15,759 nt of DNA from an uncultured Pseudomonadota bacterium (GCA_903910215.1 CAIVYV010000369.1:1-15759); one strand, 5' to 3'; positions 7,254 through 14,875 are shown, counted from the stretch's first letter. Notes: generated by a model not told the origin, from the letters alone. A program made the numbers and translations.

Positions 7254-8179
7254 CCAGCCTGGCTCAGAGAATCCGGTAATCGAAAACGAACCGTCTCGGC
7301 AAGTCCGGGCAACTCACGCACCGACGCTGCACCCAACTCGGTCAACTTCTCATAGACCCGACGGACGAGATATTCGGGTGTCGATGCGCCAGCGGTGATG
7401 CCGACGCTACGGACACCTTCCAGCCAAATCGGCTGAACTTCGCGCTCATCCTCGACCAACCACGCGGGCACACCACTATCGGCTGCCACTTCTTGCAGCC
7501 GATTGGAGTTCGAACTGTTATGGGCTCCGACGACGATGATCAGATCGACGCGCCGCGCCAACTGCTGTACGGCGCGCTGCCGATTCATCGTCGCGTAGCA
7601 AATGTCTTCAAGCCCTGGTCCAACAATATCCGGATAGCGCTCTTCCAGCGCAGCGATCAATTCTCGGGTGTCGTTCATCGACAACGTCGTCTGCGTCACA
7701 TACGCGACCGGCTCGTCACGGCTCATCGGTAGAGCGGCGATCTCTTCGAGTGTCCCAACAACCTGAACCGGTCCGTTGACCGATCCGCGAGTACCATCAA
7801 CTTCCTCGTGCTCAGCGTGCCCCACCACCACGATGGTATAGCCGCGCTGCGAGTAACGTTGGGCCTGTAGATGAACCTTGGTTACAAGCGGACAGGTCGC
7901 GTCTATGACTTTCAGACCACGGGCACGTGCCGACTCCACCACAGCTGTCGAGACACCATGGGCGCTGAACACCGTGACGGCGCCTTCCGGAATATCCGCA
8001 ATGTCTTCGACGAACACGGCACCGCGGGCCGCCAGGTCGCCGACCACATGACCGTTATGGACGATCTCATGAAAGACGTAAACCGGTGCTCCGTACATTT
8101 CGATTGCGCGCTCGGCGATTTCGATCGCCCGCGCCACCCCCGCGCAGAAGCCGCGGGGCTGGGCGAGCAATACATTCAC
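7250..8179 (-). CDS. ispH: IspH (LytB), 4-hydroxy-3-methylbut-2-enyl diphosphate reductase, GTG start
   Basis: IspH is the iron-sulfur enzyme that performs the last MEP-pathway step, reducing HMBPP to isopentenyl and dimethylallyl diphosphate. The 309 residues include all three cluster cysteines (Cys12 in PRGFCAGV, Cys96 in DATCPLV, Cys194 in DICYATMNRQ), the substrate histidines 41, 74 and 124, and the catalytic Glu126 in HAEHEEVDG. The start is GTG at 8179, backed by AGGAG eight bases upstream; the nearby ATG is out of frame. It follows pufC after 35 bases on the same strand, so it is probably the last gene of the bch-puf operon. Its stop shares a CTAG with that of dxs. Confidence 0.97.
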   Translation of the reverse strand: MNVLLAQPRGFCAGVARAIEIAERAIEMYGAPVYVFHEIVHNGHVVGDLAARGAVFVEDIADIPEGAVTVFSAHGVSTAVVESARARGLKVIDATCPLVTKVHLQAQRYSQRGYTIVVVGHAEHEEVDGTRGSVNGPVQVVGTLEEIAALPMSRDEPVAYVTQTTLSMNDTRELIAALEERYPDIVGPGLEDICYATMNRQRAVQQLARRVDLIIVVGAHNSSNSNRLQEVAADSGVPAWLVEDEREVQPIWLEGVRSVGITAGASTPEYLVRRVYEKLTELGAASVRELPGLAETVRFRLPDSLSQAG

Positions 8180-8214
8180 CGGCGCGGCTCCTGAAGGGAA
8201 CGGCTGACGGCGCC

Positions 8215-9396
8215 TCAGCGGCCGCCACCCGATGACGAGCGTCGCGTGCCCGCAGCGGCGACCGTTGCGGGACCGACATTCGGCGTCGCCACCGGAGCGA
8301 CGACGAACTTGGTCGATGCTGGCGCTGCTGCATCCTGTGCATCGACGGGGGCTGGCGCTTCGGCAACCACCGGCTTGCTGCCCTGCAATTCAGGGTAAGC
8401 CTTGGCCATGCTCTCGCCGAAATAAGGTTTGTAGGCACCTTGGTGACAGGTTTCGCAGTTGATCTTGGCTACGTCGCCAAGCGGCCCCTTGCGGTGCGCC
8501 GGAAAGACATCGGTCAATGGTACCAAGTAGCTATTGTTCAAGCTGCGCGCCATCTGGATGCCATGCCACGCAACCGCCCGTTGCGGTCGGCTCTGCTCCC
8601 AACTCGACCAGGCGCGAGTGTTATGGCAATAGGTGCAGTTCACGCCGAGCGAATTGGACATGTGTACCATCAAAGAATAGGTCCACTCAGCCTGCTTGAT
8701 CGACGCCCGATTGCCACTCGGCAAGGCCGTCGGACCTTCCACGCGAATAGGCGAATCGCCCAGCAGGTAGGCAGAGTAAGGATCATAGGGCAGGCTCGAA
8801 TGACCAATGGTCGTGATACCGAGCCCGGTGATCGCCGAGTTCTGACCAGCACGAGTTCCTACGAATGCGTTCTCGCGTCCTGCGCCCGGATCGGTGAACC
8901 AGACCGCCGACGGTACCGGGCCGCCACGATGACAGGTGTGACACGTCACGCCTGTATCTTTGACATGGTCTTTCCAATTGGTGTTGATGTCACGAGTCAT
9001 CTTCAGCATGCTTCGCGCCACCTGATAGGTGTATTTACCCTCATCGGCGTAATTCTCGGCGTTGTGGCAATACGTGCAATTCTTCTCTTCTGCCGGTGCA
9101 ACCCACTCGGTCATCGAGAGCATCACGCGAGTGAATTCCCCGATCGACAGATCGGACAGTACTTGCACGTTTTGGTAGATATCCTTGGCCAACGGACCAC
9201 TAGTGTCCGCTGGCGGTTGGATGTTCCCCACCTGATTTGCCGCAACCACCTTTTGCAGCAGTCGCGGATTGCGATTCTGCTCCATACCGGTACCGCGATA
9301 ACCCAGTTGTTCGGTGTGGACCGGCGGACGCTCACCGCAACCGGCAAGTACACCGAGCGCGACCAGGGCCGCAATCAATCTAATATGCATTTTCAT
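8215..9396 (-). CDS. pufC: PufC, tetrahaem cytochrome subunit of the reaction centre (lipoprotein)
   Basis: PufC sits on the periplasmic side of the reaction centre and re-reduces the photo-oxidised special pair. The 393-residue precursor has a lipoprotein signal peptide with lipobox LAGC (Cys20). Four CxxCH haem sites are visible: CTYCH 107-111, CHTCH 152-156, CTYCH 254-258 and CETCH 314-318, spaced as two pairs. Methionines in MLSMTEW, MLKMTRD and LMVHMSN are likely axial ligands. After residue ~340 an Ala/Pro-rich tail of about 50 residues ends in a Ser/Gly run. The start overlaps the pufM stop as ATGA, with an alternative ATG two codons later. Confidence 0.97.
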   Translation of the reverse strand: MKMHIRLIAALVALGVLAGCGERPPVHTEQLGYRGTGMEQNRNPRLLQKVVAANQVGNIQPPADTSGPLAKDIYQNVQVLSDLSIGEFTRVMLSMTEWVAPAEEKNCTYCHNAENYADEGKYTYQVARSMLKMTRDINTNWKDHVKDTGVTCHTCHRGGPVPSAVWFTDPGAGRENAFVGTRAGQNSAITGLGITTIGHSSLPYDPYSAYLLGDSPIRVEGPTALPSGNRASIKQAEWTYSLMVHMSNSLGVNCTYCHNTRAWSSWEQSRPQRAVAWHGIQMARSLNNSYLVPLTDVFPAHRKGPLGDVAKINCETCHQGAYKPYFGESMAKAYPELQGSKPVVAEAPAPVDAQDAAAPASTKFVVAPVATPNVGPATVAAAGTRRSSSGGGR

Positions 9397-10373
9397 TGGG
9401 CAACTCCCGAAGTGAGCGCCGGGTCAGGCACTGGCTCAAACGTGGTCGGATAACTCGGCGCAACGCCGTGCTTCACTGCCCACAAGTACCAGTCGTCGAC
9501 GACCGTGCCGGTGAGCAGGATGCCGATGCCGCCCGTCAGCGTGCACAGCACAGCAAACCACCAAGCCCAGCGGTGCACCGATTCCATCGTCGCGTTGAAT
9601 CCCATGGTCCAACGCCAGAACAGTGCCGCGCGCTCGGACGCAGTGCCGCGATCGAGCACTTGTTCGACCTCGCGCTCGCCGCCGAAACGACTGACAGCCA
9701 TGATGGTTCCGGCGTGCATCGCGAAAAGCAGCACCGATCCATATAGGAACACGATCGACAGGGCGTGGAACGGGTTGTAGAGCAGATTGCCGTAGCGCAA
9801 CGAAAAAGCTGCCGTCCAATCGAGGTGCGCAAAGATGCCGTAGGGCACAGCCTCGGACCAGCTACCCATCATTACCGGACGGATGAATCCGAGCACGAGG
9901 AACAGGAAGATGGCTGATGCAAACGCCCATGCCGTATGCGTGCCCATCTTGAGCTTGCGCGCCAGGTTGTACGTGCGCACCCACCAGAGCAAGACCGACA
10001 TCGTAAGGAAGAACCCGGCCATCAGATGCCATCCACCGTCGCGGAGTGGCGGCAACCGCAAACCATATTGGGGAGCAGGTGGTTCCAATGCCAGCCAGAA
10101 CAGTTGTCGAATGAACTGCAGGGGATTCCAGTTCACTGAGGCCAACATGTTCAGGCCGACGATCTCGAAAGCGATGATGAAACAGAGGATGGAGGCGACA
10201 CCGGTGCTACCGAGGTAGAAGGGTCCTATCTGCGCATCGCCGATCTTTCCAAGCCAGTAATTGGCGCTAGCCTTGACACCGCGCACCCAAACACCGCGCG
10301 GATTATGTGGAACGCCAGGATAGTGCGGCGCAGAAACCTGCACGCGCGTAAAGATGTTTTGATATTCAGCCAT
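9393..10373 (-). CDS. pufM: PufM, photosynthetic reaction centre M subunit
   Basis: PufM forms, with PufL, the transmembrane heterodimer that binds bacteriochlorophylls, bacteriopheophytins, quinones and the iron. I place the start at the ATG at 10373 (MAEYQNIF, the family's standard N-terminus, with GAGG eight bases upstream) rather than at an upstream in-frame ATG at 10424 that lies inside pufL. The protein then has 326 residues and five membrane helices. Ligands by position are His183 and His203 for bacteriochlorophyll, and His220, Glu235 and His267 for the iron. Asp46 in GKIGDAQIGP replaces the Asn found in Rhodobacter. It lies 11 bases after pufL and overlaps pufC. Confidence 0.98.
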   Translation of the reverse strand: MAEYQNIFTRVQVSAPHYPGVPHNPRGVWVRGVKASANYWLGKIGDAQIGPFYLGSTGVASILCFIIAFEIVGLNMLASVNWNPLQFIRQLFWLALEPPAPQYGLRLPPLRDGGWHLMAGFFLTMSVLLWWVRTYNLARKLKMGTHTAWAFASAIFLFLVLGFIRPVMMGSWSEAVPYGIFAHLDWTAAFSLRYGNLLYNPFHALSIVFLYGSVLLFAMHAGTIMAVSRFGGEREVEQVLDRGTASERAALFWRWTMGFNATMESVHRWAWWFAVLCTLTGGIGILLTGTVVDDWYLWAVKHGVAPSYPTTFEPVPDPALTSGVAQ

Positions 10374-10384
10374 GTGTGCGCACC

Positions 10385-11209
10385 TCAAGTCCAAATCGGG
10401 AGGTTGAGCCACCAGGCCCACCAATCAGTCCAACTACGCGTCCAGAACGGACCACTGATCACGATGCATATCGCACTCCAGACACCGGCGTTGATCGAAA
10501 TCAACAAGCCGAAGCGGTGGATACCCAAAGTTCCGATTGAGTAGCCGATGTTATCGCGGAAGAAGGTGTTCTCGTGCTCGGCTCCCTTCACCACCTCACC
10601 CTTCTGCGGATTGAGCGCCGACAACACGAGTGAACCGTGCAACGCGAGCGCTAAGACCGTGGTGAAGAAGAAAGTGACCGCCACCATGTGTGCAGGGTTG
10701 TAGTGGAAGTGCAGATACTGGTAAGCGACGTTCGACACCCAGTCGAGGTGACTGTAGATGCCGTAAGGAAACGCATGACCCCAAGCTCCGAGCAGTACGG
10801 GACGCACGACCTGCAATGTCACATATGCGAGAATCGCGCTGCCGAACGCGATGGGCACGTGAAAACCCATGCCGAGTTTTCTGCAGATTTCAACCTCTCG
10901 CAAGGCCCACGAGACGAAAGCGCCGATCGCACAAATGGTGACGATCTGCCAGATACCACCTTCGTGCAGCGGCGCCAGTCCCAAACCATAACTGAGATCT
11001 GGTGGCGCGATGCTGATCTGCCACAAGTTCCAGGTCGGCCCGATGGCCGCCCCATAAACCAGCAGAGCCGTGCCGAGCAGTGCGAAAAATGCTGCGGTGA
11101 CACCAAAGAATCCGACATAGAAGGCGCCTATCCAGAAATCGAATAGATCGCCACCGACCAGGGTTCCGCCCCTGATGCGGTATTTCTTCTCAAAATTTAG
11201 CATTGCCAT
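10385..11209 (-). CDS. pufL: PufL, photosynthetic reaction centre L subunit
   Basis: The L subunit has 274 residues and five membrane helices, of normal length. Visible ligands are His154 and His174 for bacteriochlorophyll and His191 and His231 for the non-haem iron (family numbering plus one). Glu105, the hydrogen-bond partner of bacteriopheophytin, is present in WALREVEI. In the QB pocket, HENTFFRD shows His212, Glu213 and Asn214, where Rhodobacter has Asp at the last position. The start MAMLNFEKKYRIRGG matches the family pattern, with a modest GGGGA ribosome site. It is separated from pufA by a gap holding a strong hairpin. Confidence 0.98.
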   Translation of the reverse strand: MAMLNFEKKYRIRGGTLVGGDLFDFWIGAFYVGFFGVTAAFFALLGTALLVYGAAIGPTWNLWQISIAPPDLSYGLGLAPLHEGGIWQIVTICAIGAFVSWALREVEICRKLGMGFHVPIAFGSAILAYVTLQVVRPVLLGAWGHAFPYGIYSHLDWVSNVAYQYLHFHYNPAHMVAVTFFFTTVLALALHGSLVLSALNPQKGEVVKGAEHENTFFRDNIGYSIGTLGIHRFGLLISINAGVWSAICIVISGPFWTRSWTDWWAWWLNLPIWT

Positions 11210-11270
11210 GACTGTTCCCCGTCAATCGATGCGGAAAGGCCGCTTTGAATGCTTTCACCCGCTCGTGTCG

Positions 11271-11310
11271 GGCGACGAATCCGGCGTCTCTCGACACCCG
11301 ATTCGCCGCC
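11271..11310 (-). promoter_or_regulatory. pufA-pufL intercistronic hairpin with GAGA tetraloop
   Basis: On the minus strand 11310-11293 pairs with 11288-11271 around a GAGA (GNRA) loop at 11292-11289. I count 17 pairs, including two G-U pairs, with one G-G mismatch at 11299/11282. In Rhodobacter, hairpins at this place protect the upstream pufBA message from 3' decay, so antenna polypeptides outnumber reaction centres. The same role is likely here. It is not followed by a U-run, so it is not a standard intrinsic terminator. Confidence 0.8.
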
Positions 11311-11324
11311 GTTCACTTTTCCAA

Positions 11325-11531
11325 TCAGTTCGGCAGCGGAGCGTTGTGCTGCGCGTTGCTGGCCGTGGCCGGAGCCGCAGCCAAGCAAGAACCGCTACCG
11401 TGACCGTCGAGCCAGCACGAATACTTAGTGCTTAATTGCACGAAGTGATTCGTCGCTACGATCGAAGCGACAGCGATACCGCCGACGATGATCACCTTGC
11501 GGGGATCCATAACCATCCAAATTCGCCACAT
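11325..11531 (-). CDS. pufA: PufA, LH1 antenna alpha polypeptide
   Basis: The 68-residue single-helix protein starts MWRIWMVMDPRK, typical of LH1 alpha chains. His29 is the bacteriochlorophyll ligand, and Trp40, eleven residues later, is the conserved partner of its acetyl group. STKYSCWLDGHGSGSC follows, with two cysteines (39 and 49), and then an Ala/Asn/Pro-rich tail that makes the chain longer than many alpha polypeptides. A good AGGAGA ribosome site precedes the ATG. It is 31 bases downstream of pufB and is followed by the stabilising hairpin. Confidence 0.95.
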   Translation of the reverse strand: MWRIWMVMDPRKVIIVGGIAVASIVATNHFVQLSTKYSCWLDGHGSGSCLAAAPATASNAQHNAPLPN

Positions 11532-11562
11532 AAAATTTCTCCTGAAAATTAGCTATGAGTGA

Positions 11563-11706
11563 TCAGAACCAGGGGACCCAGTTCCAGATCAAGTAGTGCG
11601 CGGCCACCGAGACCCCGAACCACATCCCAGTGCTCAACCAGAAGAACCGGTTGATGGCACGTGCCTCATCCGGTGTGGCGCCCGAAATGCTCTTTCCTTC
11701 AGCCAT
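11563..11706 (-). CDS. pufB: PufB, LH1 antenna beta polypeptide
   Basis: The 47-residue protein begins MAEGKSISGATPDEARAINR and has one membrane helix ending at HYLIWNWVPWF. His37 is the bacteriochlorophyll ligand and Trp46, nine residues later, the usual acetyl partner. The residue 18 positions before the ligand is Asn19 rather than the histidine common in beta chains. A very strong ribosome site (AAGGAGGAG) precedes the ATG at 11706, in keeping with high expression. The gene is the first of the puf set and follows bchZ after a 163-base structured gap. Confidence 0.96.
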   Translation of the reverse strand: MAEGKSISGATPDEARAINRFFWLSTGMWFGVSVAAHYLIWNWVPWF

Positions 11707-11736
11707 TTTTTATCTCCTCCTTCACAACGTTGCTAT

Positions 11737-11822
11737 CCGCGCCTTCCCGCGCGGCAGGGATTGTCGGCTGCAACCCGGGTCGCAACCTGCGACCACCACC
11801 AAAGCGGTGGCCGCCCGACAAT
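11737..11822 (-). promoter_or_regulatory. Structured RNA leader between bchZ and pufB (branched fold plus hairpin)
   Basis: An outer stem of eight pairs (11815-11822 with 11760-11767) encloses two hairpins: CCACC/GGTGG (11796-11800/11806-11810, five-base loop) and a seven-pair stem (11778-11784/11788-11794, three-base loop). A separate six-pair hairpin (11737-11742/11749-11754) stands before the pufB ribosome site. All pairs are Watson-Crick. It may stabilise the puf message, mark a processing site or respond to a ligand; the sequence alone does not tell. No pufQ was found in this gap. Confidence 0.6.
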
Positions 11823-11869
11823 AAGTTCCCCCTTTGAACGACTCGACGTCGTTGGCATGACTGTCCGTT

Positions 11870-13339
11870 TCATGCTGCACGCCCCGCAGCGAGCTCCACC
11901 CGCGCGCGTGCAACGCGGGCCGCCGTGACACGCTCCTCTCCCGCTGCGCGCGCAGCGATCTCGGCGAGATCGCGCAAGCGTTTGGCGGCGGAGATGCGTA
12001 CCAAATAGGGTTCATTGGCCACGTACTCATCGAGCAGGCGCAAGGCCTCCTCGTCCCACACACTCGCTTCGCGCGCTTGACGCGCCGGTGTCGGGTCGAC
12101 TTTGTCCATGTCCGTGGCAAGGGGCAGGATGTGGAACAACGCATCGAACAACGCGTTGCAAACTTCCTGCACCAAATAGGTCGCCCCGGCATAGCCCATG
12201 AAAGGGGTTCCCGTATGGCGACGAATGATCGCGCCGGGGAAAGATGCCGGGATGTACATTGCGCGAGGTCCGAGCTCGGCCAGGTACATACGCTCGTTAT
12301 AGCTGCCGAATAACACGAGGGGGGTTTTCTCGCGTACCGATTGACGTACGGCCGCGTTGTCGGGCTTGACTCCGGGCCGTCGCGCATAAGAGAACATGCA
12401 CGGCAGACCGAGCTCGGATTCGAGGAAGTGGCGTACGCCACGTGCGTAGGTCTCGCCGGCTACGATGGCGAAACTCGCAGTGCCGAAGAAATCCTGTGTG
12501 ACGGAGCGCCACAGGTCCCACAGCGGTTTGATCGTGGTCAGTTTCTCGCGCTCGATGAACGGCTCAGGATCGAGACCCGTGAGCTCGCCGAGCGTACGCA
12601 AAAATTTAGTGGTGCTGTGCAGACCGATCGGCGCTTGTAGCCACGGTCGCTCCATGCCTTCGCAGAGCATCTTGCCGTACTCGCGATACATGCAAATGTT
12701 CACATCGGCATCAGCCAACTTGGCGATCTCGGCCAGATGACTGCCGAGCGGAAACACCAGGTTGATCTCGGCGCCCATACCCTCGACTAGCCGACGTATC
12801 TCAGCCAGATCCGAGTTCATGTTGAACATGCCGTAGGCAGGGCCAATGATATTGACCCGCGGTTTGTACCCGGGCGCCTTGCCCATGTCACGCTCACGCG
12901 GCGCCGGCGGTACTTTCTTCGGACCAAACTCAGTCCACAACCACCACAGCGCACGATTGGCGCACTGCCATTGATCCTCGTCGATAGTTCGCGGCAGGAA
13001 GCGCTTGATGTTCGTGCCTTCCGGCGTGACGCCCCCGCCGATCATCTCGGCGATCGAGCCTGTCACCACCACGGCGGGCAAGTGCGGATCGAGCACTTTA
13101 TGGGCACGCTTCATCGCACCTTCGGTGCCATGCTGCCCGAGCTCTTCCTCGGCGATACCGGTCACCACCACCGGCAATTCGTGCGGCGGTAAACCATCGG
13201 TGTAGTGCAACACGGAAGTGACCGGCAGATTCTCACAGCCGACCGGACCGTCGATGATGACCTGCAAGCCCTTGATGGCGGTGAAGACGTACACCGCCCC
13301 CCAGTAGCCACCTGCGCGGTCGTGATCGAGCACGAGCAT
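11870..13339 (-). CDS. bchZ: BchZ, chlorophyllide a reductase (COR) subunit Z
   Basis: BchZ and BchY form the nitrogenase MoFe-like catalytic heterotetramer of chlorophyllide a oxidoreductase, which reduces the C7-C8 double bond on the way to bacteriochlorophyll. The 489 residues include IIDGPVGCENLP with Cys35, a likely ligand of the catalytic 4Fe-4S cluster. TSVLHYTDGLPPHELP, VVVTGSIAEMIGGG and MYREYGKMLCEGMERPW also fit BchZ. The ATG at 13339 shares one base with the bchY stop, and GGAGGAG upstream supports the start. The gene lies between bchY and pufB, the standard place. Confidence 0.97.
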   Translation of the reverse strand: MLVLDHDRAGGYWGAVYVFTAIKGLQVIIDGPVGCENLPVTSVLHYTDGLPPHELPVVVTGIAEEELGQHGTEGAMKRAHKVLDPHLPAVVVTGSIAEMIGGGVTPEGTNIKRFLPRTIDEDQWQCANRALWWLWTEFGPKKVPPAPRERDMGKAPGYKPRVNIIGPAYGMFNMNSDLAEIRRLVEGMGAEINLVFPLGSHLAEIAKLADADVNICMYREYGKMLCEGMERPWLQAPIGLHSTTKFLRTLGELTGLDPEPFIEREKLTTIKPLWDLWRSVTQDFFGTASFAIVAGETYARGVRHFLESELGLPCMFSYARRPGVKPDNAAVRQSVREKTPLVLFGSYNERMYLAELGPRAMYIPASFPGAIIRRHTGTPFMGYAGATYLVQEVCNALFDALFHILPLATDMDKVDPTPARQAREASVWDEEALRLLDEYVANEPYLVRISAAKRLRDLAEIAARAAGEERVTAARVARARVELAAGRAA

Positions 13340-14874
13340 CAGATCATCTCCTCCGCTTTGCGTGCCTTGGCCTGTTTCTCCAGCTTGCGTCGATAGCTAT
13401 CACGGAACTCCGGATGCGATCGAGGCGTGTCATGCCATACACCGGCCGAGTCGGCGGTGCCGGTATCACCAAAGAAAGCCTTCATTTCATCGAATCGCGC
13501 TTTACCCGCGATCGCCGTATTGATGAGCTGGGCAAGCGAACCTGCGCCGGCGATGCCCATGAGCGGCCTAGACGAAATGAGGTTGGTGAAATACAGAGCC
13601 GGTATGGCGAGTTCTTTGGCCTTCTGCACGACCGGGGTCGTGCCGACGACGAGGTCGGGTTTGAACTCGGCGAAAGCGGCTAGATCCTGTTCGAGCGACG
13701 CACGGAACTGCACATGCACGCCGCGATCTGCAAGCCACTCGCGATCGATCTCGGAATGCGGCGTGCGCGGGCATGCCGAACCGACATAACGCACATCCGC
13801 ACCACTCTCGATGAGCAGTCGCGCGACCAACAACTCCGAGCCTTCGTAACCCGACAGCGTGATGCGCCCACGGATGGGAGCCGCCGCGAGTGCTGCGCGA
13901 ATCGCCGGTAAGACGCGGTTCTTAGCTGCGTCGATTCCGTCGCGCCCCACGTTACAGAGCTTGCCGATGTTTTCGATCCAGCCCGCAGTGCCTTCGTAGC
14001 CAACCGGTGCAGAACCTGCAATGGGCCTGCCAGCGGCTTCGAACTCGCGATAGACGCTGGTGTAGAACGGATGGATGGCCGCTACTGCCGCACAATCGAG
14101 CGCGGAGTAGAGCTCGCGCCATTCGCGGGTCGGTACCTGCTGACCCACTGCAAGGCCCATGGGCTCTAGCATCATGCCGATGCCGACCGGATCCGCCGGG
14201 AAAATCTCACCGACCAATGAAATCGTCGGTTTGGCAGCGCGACCGTTACGGGGTGCTTGTACCGGGCCCGACTCTGCCTCGCCGCGCGCGTATTTCAGCA
14301 TCGCTCCGGCGAGCACGTCCTTCGCTTCTGCATGCGTCGGGATACCGAAGCCTGGCACGTCGATACCGATGATGCGAACGCCGTTGATTTCCTTGGGCAG
14401 CAACTGCAGCGGGACGCCAGAGGCGGTCGGCACGCAAAGATTAGTGACGACGATCGCATCGTATTGCGCAGGGTCGGCCAAATTGTGAACGGCCTCCCGA
14501 ATGTCTTCGAACAACTTACCCGTGACCAGCGTCTCGGAGTTGAACGGCACATAGCCCACGGTACGTCTGGCACCGTAGAAATGGGAAGTAAAAGTCAGTC
14601 CATAGACGCAACAAGCCGAACCCGAAAGGATCGTTGCTGTGCGACGCATACGCAGACCGACGCGCAGGCTGCCGAAAGCCGGACACATGCTCTGCGGTTG
14701 ATCGTGTGGACCTGCCGGGTAATCGCGTGCGTACTTCTCAAGCACATCCGCTTTACCCGCAGCCATAGCGGCTGCGTGCAGTCGAGTCTCGCCACTATGA
14801 CATGACGCACCACCGGCGGTGTCCTGCGATAGGACTTCCGGGCTAGCGTCGAGTTGAGTGTCGAGTGCGCTCAT
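13339..14874 (-). CDS. bchY: BchY, chlorophyllide a reductase (COR) subunit Y
   Basis: BchY is the partner of BchZ in the catalytic component of chlorophyllide a oxidoreductase. The 511-residue protein has the cysteines expected for the inter-subunit 4Fe-4S cluster: Cys64 in QSMCPAFGSLR, Cys88/Cys89 in GSACCVYGLTF and Cys147 in TNLCVPTASG. Other family stretches are HFYGARRTVGYVPFNSETL and GEIFPADPVGIGMML. The N-terminal 30 residues are poorly conserved, so the exact start is less certain; no clear Shine-Dalgarno is seen. The start lies one base after the bchX stop, which suggests coupled translation. Confidence 0.97.
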   Translation of the reverse strand: MSALDTQLDASPEVLSQDTAGGASCHSGETRLHAAAMAAGKADVLEKYARDYPAGPHDQPQSMCPAFGSLRVGLRMRRTATILSGSACCVYGLTFTSHFYGARRTVGYVPFNSETLVTGKLFEDIREAVHNLADPAQYDAIVVTNLCVPTASGVPLQLLPKEINGVRIIGIDVPGFGIPTHAEAKDVLAGAMLKYARGEAESGPVQAPRNGRAAKPTISLVGEIFPADPVGIGMMLEPMGLAVGQQVPTREWRELYSALDCAAVAAIHPFYTSVYREFEAAGRPIAGSAPVGYEGTAGWIENIGKLCNVGRDGIDAAKNRVLPAIRAALAAAPIRGRITLSGYEGSELLVARLLIESGADVRYVGSACPRTPHSEIDREWLADRGVHVQFRASLEQDLAAFAEFKPDLVVGTTPVVQKAKELAIPALYFTNLISSRPLMGIAGAGSLAQLINTAIAGKARFDEMKAFFGDTGTADSAGVWHDTPRSHPEFRDSYRRKLEKQAKARKAEEMI

Positions 14875-14875
14875 G

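Noticed and set aside
7200..7300. Bidirectional terminator between dxs and ispH
   Set aside because: The only dyad has too small a loop for a full stem and no T-runs on either side.
8440..9453. 337-codon plus-strand open frame antisense to pufC
   Set aside because: It is a shadow frame: pufC on the other strand has a signal peptide and four haem motifs, and the antisense product has no recognisable domain and crosses into pufM.
10374..10424. Upstream in-frame start for pufM adding 17 residues
   Set aside because: It lies inside pufL, and the standard N-terminus MAEYQNIF begins at 10373 with its own ribosome site.
11271..11310. Hairpin read as a transcription terminator after pufA
   Set aside because: No U-run follows it, and pufLMC must be transcribed through it; message stabilisation fits better.
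11733..11858. 41-codon minus-strand frame in the bchZ-pufB gap as a possible pufQ
   Set aside because: It is too short for PufQ, has no membrane helix, and its bases are explained by RNA stems.
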